Source of the DNA: Apoda limacodes | Taxonomy: Eukaryota; Arthropoda; Insecta; Lepidoptera; Limacodidae | DNA length: 64,000 nt | Direction of reading: 5' to 3' | NCBI GenBank assembly: GCA_946406115.1 | Contig: OX291540.1 | Span: 9,048,563-9,112,562 of the forward strand | In this document: positions 54,526-64,000 of the stretch, piece by piece | How positions within the stretch are numbered: position 1 is the first letter of the stretch | Layout: every line of letters starts with the position of its first letter | The notes under the pieces: generated by a model | The model's database searches: none | What the model saw: only the letters and a program-made list of their open reading frames with translations | Told to the model about the DNA's origin: nothing | Made by a program: the position numbers and the translations under genes

Positions 54526-56394
54526 ACATCACTCGAAGAAAATCTAAAACGAACTTTCCAAAAAGCTCTATAACTTCGCATCATCAATGAAAATAGGAAA
54601 ATCATGACGAATAAAATCTTTAAAATAAATTGAGTTTAGACAAAAAAGAAGATAACTCAAAAACTGCAGATTCTAAGCGTAAACTTTTCTCATTCTTTGC
54701 TATTTGCTGATCTTAGAAATAACTTTATACATTCAAATATATTTTTGAATACGTCCATAAAATATTTCAGTAACATATTTTGTTCATATTTTCAGAAACG
54801 GTTTGTCGTTATTGTAAGGACGAATTATGAAGAAAACCTCATGCCATTTTACATGGTCCACCTGTTTTACAATAATGTATTCCATATAAAGTGGTACAGC
54901 GCCCTCAAGTAGGCATATTACCCACTCCAAATTGAATTGCATAAGCTTTTTTAGTATCTATGGCAAATAATAGTAAATTGTGGAAATAAAGGTATATAAC
55001 ACATACTATATGTATCGATACCAAATTGATAGAACAGAAAAAGACCATCAATTATAATTTCCTGTTACGATTCATCATTTTAAAAAATCTTCACATTTAA
55101 GATAATGCCTGTAATTCGGCTTGAATTTGGGTGGCAGATTAAACTTTATAATCAACCTTACTTTAATGTAGAGGTCCCAGTTTACGAAATTTTACAGCGT
55201 ACCTAAGTACAACTGAGCAAGTAATCCGTGTAATATCCTAGACGGAATTTACCAAGAACAATAGCCAGTATTTTCCCTGGAATTCAGTAGCAATAACAGT
55301 TTCAAAGCTCCTCGCGTAAGCGTAAATTTGAAATGGAGACAAACTCCTTCCGCAGGTGTTCTGCAGACCCCCTCCTGCTTCAGCCTATCGTGGAATAGAT
55401 AAATGGTTTGTGCTGCAAATTTTTAAATTACTGTTTCAATTATAAAACCATAAATGGTGTACTATAATTAGGATTGTAGCGACGATAGTGTGCATAGCGT
55501 ACATTAACAAAAAGTTAAATAAACCTATTATAAAACGAAGCAAATATTTACTTTATTCAGTTGCTTTTGTTTTTATTATTCATTTAGTCATTCAACAGTT
55601 CATTCCTACCCCTTTTAAATTCTGTGATGTTGCAATATATTTATTGTCATTGAAGTTCAGCCGAAACCTATGCAATAAGTTATGAAGCTGTCACGATTGG
55701 AAACTGTACACATCATTGTGTCGCTGGTTAGTATTTGTATTATGTATTATAAAACTATGCATCTCTACAAACATAATCGGAAATATTAACTTATTTATTA
55801 TTTTAAGCACATTTACGCCAAAGCCAACACTGTTTCAGAACGAAGAAATTATAATTTTAGTAAGACGTAAACAGTCTATGAAATTAATTATTATAATCTA
55901 TAACAAGAAGTAGAGGAGAGTGATTTTGATGTTGGGTTTTGATATTCCAATAAATAGTTCCTACGACATAAAAATCTTAGCCTGTAAATTTAGCCAGATC
56001 ATGGTTGGCAAAGGTTTGTGTTCTTGTTCTACTTTAATCTGTGACTAGATGATTTACTATAAACTTATTTATGTACCTCATTAATTACAAATAGGTAAAT
56101 TATAAAATCTGCATTGTTACGGAGCGACATATTATAACACGTTTTGAAAATATGAAATCGAGAGACTGTTTATCGGAACCAATAAGAGGGGAAGGAAAAT
56201 AAATCAGTTGGCAATAGGTTTGGAGGTAGGTGGAGAGGGATGTTTTGTGGCCTACTTCCACGGATTTTTAACAGTAGGGTTAAATTGGTATAAAGGTATT
56301 TTATCGATATTGGAATGATAGCGGTTATCAACTTGATATTGATCGCGTACCATTAGGAAAAATGGATCTTCTATCGGATTCAATAATTATCGAG
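54526..56394. other. 1.9-kb stretch with no recognised gene
   Basis: Frames at 54697-54912, 55488-55685 and 55716-55913 (+) are short, hydrophobic and without known motifs, as expected of AT-rich chance frames. Confidence 0.45.
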
Positions 56395-56577
56395 ATCTTT
56401 GAAAGTCTTGTACGAGTAAATATATAAATTGTATTGTGAATTACTACATATCACACATGGAATGCATCCCGACTTAAGATAAACACAAATGTTTACCCTG
56501 TGCGAGGATCGAACTAGTGCAATCTGCACACCAGGCAGCCTTTCTACTAACAGAGCAACAAGGGATGAAAAAGGTAT
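56395..56577 (-). mobile_element. tRNA-headed SINE (family a), second copy
   Basis: On the minus strand: CCCTTGTTGCTCTGTTAGTA, AGTTCGATCCTCGCACAGGG (B box), TAAACATTTGTGTTTATCTT, AAGTCGGGATGCATTCCATG. Same head and body as 18480-18716. Confidence 0.6.
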
Positions 56578-56584
56578 CGCTTGC

Positions 56585-56814
56585 CATACTAATATTATAA
56601 ATTCAAAGTTCCTGCACGAATAACTATAGTTAAATTTCACGTGGATGAAGTAAATCTCAATCAATCAATCAATGAATCAAATATGTCCAAATAATACAGT
56701 CATAGCTTGCTATAGCAAACATTCTTACTAGTTATAATAAAACGAGTTGCCACATCTCTATGCCCAACGCCGATAACCAAATTTAGCGCGAGTGGAGCCG
56801 CTGGCAGAAACTAG
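56585..56814 (+). mobile_element. Short Helitron-like family 1 element
   Basis: Starts CATACTAATATTATAAATTC and ends GAGCCGCTGGCAGAAACTAG before T. The 3' part AACGCCGATAACCAAATTTA and the CTATAGCAAAC segment match the family. At about 230 bp it is a strongly shortened member. Confidence 0.6.
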
Positions 56815-57204
56815 TCGAAATATATAGAGGGTTTTTATTTTCTTGCAGTTGACTTGCAGTAGTCAGTTAATACCAATAAAAGTAATAATTCCTCTGTTCA
56901 CGACTGAACGAAGTTGATTACCTCGAGCTTGGGATATTTATAAAATAAATGTGCGCCGCCCAGCTGATATTACCTGGGAGAAAAATAGGTGAAACGAAAC
57001 GCTACGCTACCTTGATTGCACTGAGACGCTATCAATACAACAACGCAACGACTGATACGTCATTAATAGAAATTGCTTTCTGAGTTATATTGCCTCTGTG
57101 CTGACGGAAACTAAATAATTGGAAAATAACTGAAAACAGTTTTGAAGTTAACTAGCCTGTTTTCTTTATACTGTTATTATTATAAGGGTTGCGTGCTCAA
57201 GTGG
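56815..57204. other. Non-coding stretch
   Basis: Nothing recognised. Confidence 0.45.
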
Positions 57205-57345
57205 TTGCAACGGAGCCCTATTACTAAGCCTACGGTGTATGTCTGTCTGATCATTAAAAGACTCTATCTTTAAGACCGAAAGTAGGTAGAAGCTTGAAAT
57301 TTACAGATAGTAATGTTATAATGGCGAATTAGCTAATAAATGATA
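57205..57345 (+). repeat. AGGGTTCCGTA-related fragment
   Basis: ACGGAGCCCTATTACTAAGC, TGATCATTAAAAGACTCTAT and ATGTTATAATGGCGAATTAG follow the 5' half of the copy at 20449. Confidence 0.6.
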
Positions 57346-58179
57346 AAGAGTTTAAAAACTGAAAATTCAAATGGTTTCCATACTTCAAACACGTTTTCGT
57401 TGTTTTTGCTTTACCGTGAAAATCATATTGCAGTAATTATACAAGTGTGAGCTCTGAAGTATAACAACAAATAAAAAAAAGTTGGTCAGTCATGGATGGA
57501 TGCCGCAGCACCGGCTGGGACAGCAAGCAGTATAATAATTTCGCAGGTCAAAGAGTCAAGCAATCCATCATTTCTTGCCTGAGACGTTGCAATTCCCACA
57601 GGCCTCTCTTTGGAGACATTCTAACCAAAGCTTTAACTAAATAACTAATACTGACATATTCCAGAAACATACTTGAAATAGCTTGCTCTTATGGTTTTAA
57701 AATTTAATGCAGTTAATTTAAAAATCAGCCTTCTTACGAAGATGTTATTAAAAAGGTACAACGCTGAAACTTGTACAAAATATGTGTTGTTTTTTGCACG
57801 TCTAGGACAAAAACTATAGATTACACAATTATTATCACCATTTAAAACCTGATTCACGACTAAAACTCCGTTAAGGTAGCTACTTTAAAGGATAACTAAA
57901 ATTAATAGCTTTGTAAAGAATTTCTTTGATCACTTCAGAAGACATTACTGAACTTTTTGAACTTCTAATAAGAGTACTTATTTACCTTCAGTTAAAAAGA
58001 TAAATAGGAATACTTACTACACAAAAGTCAAACTCGGATTAAGATCTTATCGCAACTAATGTTATTTACTTGTAATCATTTTTGTTAATTTCAGGTAAGT
58101 TTTAAAGTCATCGTTATTGAAAAATGAGAAAACTTCGGTAAGTTGAACTTGAATGCTATTGTTAATATTATATTAATTA
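57346..58179. other. Non-coding stretch
   Basis: Nothing recognised; the frame at 57645-57857 (-) has no known motif. Confidence 0.45.
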
Positions 58180-58295
58180 TTATAGCTTTGGCCCGCGCCA
58201 AATTCAGTTATTGGCGTGGGATTCTTACGATATATCCTTGATTTTATAGTAAGAAAGTTCGCTATAGCAAGCTATAGCTGTAGCTATAGTTTATG
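58180..58295 (-). mobile_element. Helitron-like family 1 fragment
   Basis: TTATAGCTTTGGCCCGCGCC, AAATTCAGTTATTGGCGTGG, GATTCTTACGATATATCCTT and TTCGCTATAGCAAGCTATAG correspond to the reverse of the 56.7-kb element. Confidence 0.55.
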
Positions 58296-58990
58296 CAAGT
58301 GGAATTCGGTTTTACAGTTATTGTTTGCTTTGTAGTCAGGTTAAGCAAATAGACTTTCACAAATATATATGTACTAGCTGTTACCCTCCTCAGTTTAACC
58401 AGCATAGAATTGGAAATGTTACTGAAATCGATTTCCGTAGGCATAGTATACAAAACAATACGTAGGCCTAAATAGACGTAATTTACCTTGCTAAATTTTA
58501 TTAAGGTAGGTTAAGCAAAAAAGGGACGTAAAGGCAGACATAATTATTTTCAAATTTATGAAAGTATCATAGCACTTTATACAGAACCCTTAAAAGGTCA
58601 AAATTCGGTTTATTTATAAGACAGCATTCAAACGACATTGTATGTCGCTGAAAACTCTTTATAAAGTTTCGATACCAAAATATAAATTAAACCGTAAAAT
58701 ACGGTGCTTTTCTCTGAATAAGAAATAAAATTACAATTTATAATAACAATAAAAAAACGTTGGCACAAAATAATATTTTGAAAGCATATCCCTCCCAGTA
58801 AGATAAAGATCGAAAAACGTTCACCACCGTCATAATTAAGATGTTCATCTCGAAAATATTCACAAGGTTCTATCAAGAGTAGTAAAGTAAGATATTATGT
58901 TATTGAAGTACCTATGTAATATAATTTCAATGAAGGCAAATTTAAATAATCCGTTTAAGAGTGGTGTCTTAATTTATTTATAAATACACA

Positions 58991-59985
58991 AGTAGATCCG
59001 GCGAACGTTGTTTCTTTTTTTAAAACATCTGCCGCACCAACCTATTGTGAAAGGGTTGTATTCAGAAATATTATTACAGAAATATTTCATTACAATCGGT
59101 TTATCCTCATTGCACGAATCCGACTCGCACTTGACCCTGTCTGACTCGCACTTGACCCTTTTTTTCTTTCTCGGAAACCTTCCCTGGTGTGTGCATAACA
59201 ACTTACCCAAATTCCATTACAATCAGTTTACCCTTATTGCGCGAGTCTGACTCGCATTTGTCCCTGTCCGACTCGCACATGAATCTTTTTGACTATCTCA
59301 GAAATCTTCCTTGGCGTGTGCAAAACGACATAACCAAATTTCATTACAATGGTTATACCCTTCGAGTCCGACTAGCACTTGACCCTGTCTAACTTGCACT
59401 TAAACCTTTTTGTCTTTCTCAGAAACCTTCCCTGGCGTGTGCTTAACAACTTACTAATATTTCATTACAATGGTTGTACCCTTATTGCACGAGTCCGAGC
59501 AAAACATTCCAATTTTAAAGAGTATTTGCTTATGTTTTTAAGTGAGTTTAACCTTTTTGAATAAAGTTGGATTGAATTTTCAATCATGTGTCAAAATAAA
59601 ATGTAATTTAAATCAAAAGCACTAAGGAGTTGATATCAACTTCGAATCAAATCACCGCCAAAATAACTTTCTACCCCTTTTTAGCATCGTTAGGGGATGA
59701 ATTTTAATAAAATAGGAAACACGTCTTCCATCAATTCTGTTAAAAAAGGTTTATGCAAAATTTTAAGTAGATTGGACCAAGGAATCACGTTGTTCCATAC
59801 AAACTTTGCCCCCTTTTGTCAACCCCTTCAGGTTAGAATTTCGGAAAATCCTTTCTAATCGGATGCGTACGTTATACAAAGAACACACCCTCCAAGTTTT
59901 AGGTCTCTACGATCAGCGGTTTAGGCTGTGCGTTGATCCGTCAGTGAGTCATTGAGGACAAAGCATTATGTATATATATTAGAGA
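58991..59985 (-). mobile_element. Helitron-like family 2, longest copy with internal repeats
   Basis: Left edge GTAGATCCGGCGAACGTTGT is a worn CTAGCTGACCCGGCGAACG. From 59080 to 59500 the unit TTTCATTACAATCGGTTTA, CCTTATTGCACGAGTCCGAC, TCGCACTTGACCCTTTTT is repeated about four times. The body from 59510 (CATTCCAATTTTAAAGAGTA) to 59985 (TATTAGAGA before T) matches the other copies. This copy is uninterrupted at the site where the copy at 13.2 kb holds an inserted repeat. Confidence 0.75.
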
Positions 59986-61138
59986 TTAAGTCGCCATCCT
60001 CACTGTTTCTCAGAAACAAGAAATTGCATAGCAGTAATTGGATTTTTTTATTGGATTAAGTATTGTTCAACTAAGGGAACATTGAAAGTTTCATTAAAAT
60101 AGGTTCAGTAGTTTCTTTCTCTTCTTGCTGAAACTAGGCTTAGCTCAATATTCTATCTGAGTTTTAATTTCACTTTTTTTAAAGGTTTTAAAGGCGGTAT
60201 TTGTTGATTGTGAATTATAATGCTAAAATTGGTTTTTTATATCTTCTATTTGAAGATGGTTTTGTAAGTCGGCAAAGTGATGACTAAATAACCAACAGAC
60301 CGATAGCTTAGAACAACGTTTCAAGAATCATACCTAAACTGGTAGAGTTGTCAACTGGCACATTTAGTAAATTGAATTAATAGATAGCTGATATCTATTT
60401 TTTTTATCTTTATATATATATAATGCTATAAAATTTTATTGAATTACCGTTCGATCAACATCAGTATAATATTTGTAAATCATGCACCAAGTATTTAGAC
60501 GATTTTATGTTTTAAAGGTAAAATTAATCTTAGTTTAAGAATATGTGTATAGTATTTGTAGAATTTAGACGTAATAAAAAATCTTACATTTTTGAATTTA
60601 AATAAAAAATTGTAATTATAAAATTAGGTACAATATAATTGAAAGCTTATAAGTTTTTGGCTGTTTAAATATACAAACATTTTAACATGTTTAAAATAAG
60701 TCTTATTACTATTATTATTATTAGAATAACAGGCTTTACTAACAGAAAAAAAACATAGGAGACAATAACAGTTCAAAAACTTTAAATAAACCATGATTTT
60801 TTTTTATCATATATAGGGTTCCGTTTCTTACTTTTGAGGTACAGAACGAAACCCTAAAAACTACAAATAAATGTATCTCTAACTTTGGAGCTAGGCTCAA
60901 GAAACCTGGCAAGAAGTTCTTGCTTTGTACTAATGTAAAAAATAACTTAAGTCAATTACGAGTGCCCGTCTTGCACTTGACCGGTATTTTTTTTGTTCTA
61001 ATCAATTTTGGTTGAAAGTACCTATTAACTTCTTTTGAGAAGTTGTTATAATAAGTTCGAAAATCAAAATCAATAATTTTATGTTTTCTTTACGTTACAA
61101 GACCTGGAGAATCATTTGTAATCATTTTTGTGTTGTTT
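59986..61138. other. Mostly non-coding stretch with one repeat
   Basis: AT-rich. At 60818-60992 there is a short AGGGTTCCGTA-type copy: AGGGTTCCGTTTCTTACTTT, GAACGAAACCCTAAAAAC, then GAGTGCCCGTCTTGCACTTG, ACCGG plus T-run. Confidence 0.55.
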
Positions 61139-61252
<114 letters not shown>

Positions 61253-61847
61253 TTTTGATTTATAAGTTTTAATTAGGCACTGTGATTTCTTTCAGGTTTT
61301 TAAATACAAGGGTTCAAAAGCTAGACGTGGGGAAACAAAAAATATACACAGTTCAACTACTACAAAAAAGATCTTCGATTAGTTCAAGTTAGTTGAACTA
61401 ATTAGGTGTAGGTACCTACTAGTGGGAACGTAGAATTTCAAAACTTTAAAGGCTAATAACTCGTGTAGTATGCACCTTAGAGAAATATTTATTAAAAACT
61501 CTTAATACATTTTCAAATTATTCAATGATACCCGACACGATAGAGTGTGTGAAGAAAAAAATTATTGTCCCTCAGTTCAATGTATGGAGCTACCCTTAAA
61601 TATTTTTTCTTAATTTCATTACAAATCTGTGTGGCGGTTCACATAAGACTTTCCTGAAAAATTTGATCCCAATATACATATGCAAAGATAGTGGTATTAA
61701 AACGCTGTCAAGATCTTTTGGGTATGTAAAAAAGGAAATTTCCTTTTTTTAATTAGAATTGTTCATACACACAGTACATGTATTTGGCATTTCTAAAAGG
61801 CTTTGTACTAATCGATAACAAATTCTAAAATAACTATTATTTTAATC
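61253..61847. other. Non-coding stretch
   Basis: Contains the inverse pair AAAAAAGGAAATTTCCTTTTTT-like palindrome near 61729-61750. Nothing else recognised. Confidence 0.45.
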
Positions 61848-62049
61848 GCTCGCACTCGCACACGAAGCCCTGAGGTGCGCATGCTCACTGAGCCAGTTGA
61901 AACCGGTTTATACTCGAGCGGGCGCCAGTCCTCGCCCCGCGCGCTGTGTCAGTGACAGGCCACGCACACATACCCGTGCTTGTAGTAGTGCTCTCGCTAG
62001 CTCGGGTTGTTTGAAGCTTTCAGTAGTCTGTTGGTTATTTAGTCTTGTG
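61848..62049. other. GC-rich block of unknown origin
   Basis: A 200-bp stretch with CTCGAGCGGGCGCC, CTCGCCCCGCGCGCTGTG and CTCTCGCTAGCTCGGG, far richer in GC than its neighbours. It opens the frame at 61897 but that part has no known motif. It could be a promoter/5' UTR-like piece or the edge of an unidentified element. Confidence 0.35.
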
Positions 62050-62374
62050 CCTGTACACACGTCAATGATTGCAGTCGCTCAACTCCATGAATGGCGGTTT
62101 GAATTGCTGCCGCATCCACTTTATTTCACAGAACTGGCCCCGTGCGACTTCCACTTATTTCCAAATTTGAAGAAATGGTTAAGTGGCTAGAGATTTGTAT
62201 CAAATGATGAAGTCATTGTTGCCGTAGCCGGTGTTACGGCATTGGAGAAGCGCTGGACTAAATGCATCGAGGTAAAAGGAAACTACGTTGAGAAATAAAT
62301 TTATTTTCAATAGATTTTTAAAGTTTTTTCGTTCGTTCTTTTTCGTTTCGGAAACTTATCAATCAGCTCTCGTA
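62050..62374 (+). pseudogene. Mariner transposase C-terminus and 3' terminal repeat
   Basis: HTSMIAVAQLHEWRFELLPH, ELAPCDFHLFPNLKKWL (third catalytic Asp present) and, after a stop and frame change, SNDEVIVAVAGVTALEKRWT and KCIEVKGNYVEK followed by TAA form the last third of a mariner transposase. After it, CGGAAACTTATCAATCAGCT and CTCGTA match a mariner 3' end, with TA beyond. The 5' two-thirds are absent; the left edge is fused to the GC-rich block near 62050. Confidence 0.85.
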
Positions 62375-62851
62375 TGCGAAATCCAATAATGAACTGACAG
62401 ATTTAAATCTCAACCTTTTGAAAATTGAATAAATCCTGTTTACACATAGTTTACCTATAGAAATCAAAAGGATCAGGTTCTGTTACTACTACGAAAGTCA
62501 GAAGTATCTGACACTTGCTAATTTAGAACTTGTTCAAACTTTAGCAGTAAACAAGCAAGGCGAAGCTTGTTGCAACGAAAGTTGATGCTAGTAACAGAAT
62601 TTTAGATTCAACCAAGTTTATGTTGTTTAGTTTCTTCGTAACTTTATATGTTTGTTACACTTAGAGGAAGTTATGTTGCTGTCACTATTATCGTCGTCTC
62701 TGTCTTGATGTTGACTTCTGGCCGTTGGAACTTATTTCCACAAAGTCCTGGTCCTGGACTACAACTACAGATTAGGTATCTAGCGGAGCCTTGGATACCA
62801 ATGATTATTAAGTTTTGATAAATATAACTTATTTGATTCATCTATGAAGTG
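62375..62851. other. Non-coding stretch
   Basis: Nothing recognised. Confidence 0.45.
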
Positions 62852-62941
62852 CCCGGAGTACCACTGGTAATAGACTGGGGTACCATGGTTAGGGAAAAGT
62901 GACCATGGTGCCTCTGGTGGTACGACTGTGGGTACTCCGGG
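62852..62941. repeat. Compact fold-back, 90 bp
   Basis: CCCGGAGTACC (62852) and GGTACTCCGGG (62931) are perfect inverses; inside, GGTACCATGGT (62879) and ACCATGGTGCC (62902) pair with one mismatch. Confidence 0.65.
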
Positions 62942-63254
62942 TAACAAACGCCATTAGCTAGTAATATTATAAACACCGAGCATACCTAACGGTTAATTGA
63001 CTTGTGCATGTAGGTACATGTGTATTCTTTTTTGTTTAAATAAGGATTTTGTCCATTCGCCAGTATAAGTTTAAGATACAACAATAAATATATTAATAAA
63101 AAGTTTGCGCACCGAAGGTTATGTATAAATTTATTATATAGATAGGTTTACCATCGTGAGGTTAAGTCTCACATGTTTATAATGAGTTTTTGGATTTTTT
63201 CTACATTTGTGATGTATGACCTCTCTTTGATGTAAATTTCATGATTCTAGGATT
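62942..63254. other. Non-coding stretch
   Basis: Nothing recognised. Confidence 0.45.
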
Positions 63255-63515
63255 ACGGGAAGTATCCCACAGGTTTTAATTTATTTGTGAATGCCAAAAT
63301 ATGCAGCAAAAAATGGCCATTGTCCGTCCGTCTTTTTTTATTGCGTTGACTTAAAAGCTTTATCTTTTTACAGCTTCAAGGGACCGTAGACCTTAGTATT
63401 TGTTATTAGTTTCAACTTGATACCTTCACGCGTTTCTAAGAAAAAGGGTCTTGACAGACAGACGGACAACAAAGTGATCCTATAAAGGTTCCTTTAGAGG
63501 GACGAAACCCTAAAA
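63255..63515 (-). repeat. AGGGTTCCGTA-family copy, same subfamily as 71-507
   Basis: TACGGGAAGTATCCCACAGG, TTTTTATTGCGTTGACTTAA, CAGCTTCAAGGGACCGTAGA and ACAGACAGACGGACAACAAA followed by AAACCCTAAAAA are the reverse of 71-340. The CACTTGGCCGG tail is not present. Confidence 0.7.
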
Positions 63516-64000
63516 ATTATAGAAAACGATCTAAAACTTCTATATTTTCTTTAAGAAGAGAAAACAAGTAAAGTGTTTCCTGTAAAACTGCACAGTTCTT
63601 TTTGAACTGAAGCGCATTACAGACCGCTTTGGAACTGGGTATCGAGGTGGAAACAATCCGTTTAGGAAACCTCGCAGTCAGTTACATTCAAATGCACATT
63701 TGCACGTATCAGTGCTTTGAATTGTTACACTAGATTACTCTATTCAATTGTAAGACGAAATACATTAATGACAACTTAAAATAATAAATTTTTACACATT
63801 TTATGTGTGAATTAAATAATAAACTGTTATCGCTTCGATAATATGATATTAAGGTTATTGAACTGTATTTTCAAAGTGGACGTTGGCAGCCCCTTGATCG
63901 TGATAAATTTCGTACTATAACAAATTAAGTTCAGTTAACGCAAATAAAAAAATAATAGCCAAACTGTAGAGCGATGCTTCACAACGTTCTCGTGTTTAAT
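63516..64000. other. Non-coding stretch to window end
   Basis: Nothing recognised. Confidence 0.45.

Overview
The window is 64 kb of AT-rich, non-bacterial DNA that reads as intergenic or intronic sequence from a moth or butterfly. The evidence is repeat content: jockey/CR1-type and RTE-type LINE fragments, Helitron-like elements ending in CTAG before a T, mariner and Tc1 remnants, tRNA- and 5S-headed SINEs, and many copies of the AGGGTTCCGTA...CACTTGGCCGG repeat common in Lepidoptera. I found no host protein-coding gene. Every open frame whose translation I recognise belongs to a transposable element, and nearly all are broken.

Layout. 0-9 kb: degenerate copies of the AGGGTTCCGTA repeat, a diverged 430-bp duplicated segment (3.3 and 7.0 kb) and a long fold-back at 5.5 kb. 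9.3-11.8 kb: a rearranged LINE (endonuclease plus reverse transcriptase) on the minus strand. 12.1-14 kb: a roughly 1-kb Helitron-like element beside a second Helitron-like family that is itself interrupted by an AGGGTTCCGTA repeat. 14-24 kb: LINE 3' ends, one SINE, a TA microsatellite and a 5S rRNA-derived piece. 24.4-26 kb: two LINE 3' fragments. 28-31.2 kb: a Helitron-like copy, a tRNA-like sequence and an ORF1-only LINE insertion with an 11-bp target-site duplication. 32-40 kb: sparse, with a tRNA-headed SINE, fold-backs, a tandem hairpin, a 104-bp satellite and a mariner remnant. 41.2-44.4 kb: two different LINEs fused head to head, followed by promoter-like sequence. 46-54.5 kb: a dense nest of a 5S-headed SINE, satellite blocks, three Helitron-like fragments, an internally deleted Tc1, a SINE and two LINE 3' ends. 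56-64 kb: SINE and Helitron pieces, a GT microsatellite, a GC-rich block fused to a mariner 3' end, a small fold-back and a terminal AGGGTTCCGTA copy.

Nothing here forms a working gene system. The most informative parts are structural: a nested insertion with a related uninterrupted copy that locates a repeat's ends, an ORF1-only LINE with target-site duplication, a 15-bp palindrome shared by two otherwise unlike repeat families and kept by paired changes, and two SINEs whose different Pol III heads carry the same body. All homology statements come from reading the sequence and from recalled family features; no database search was run.
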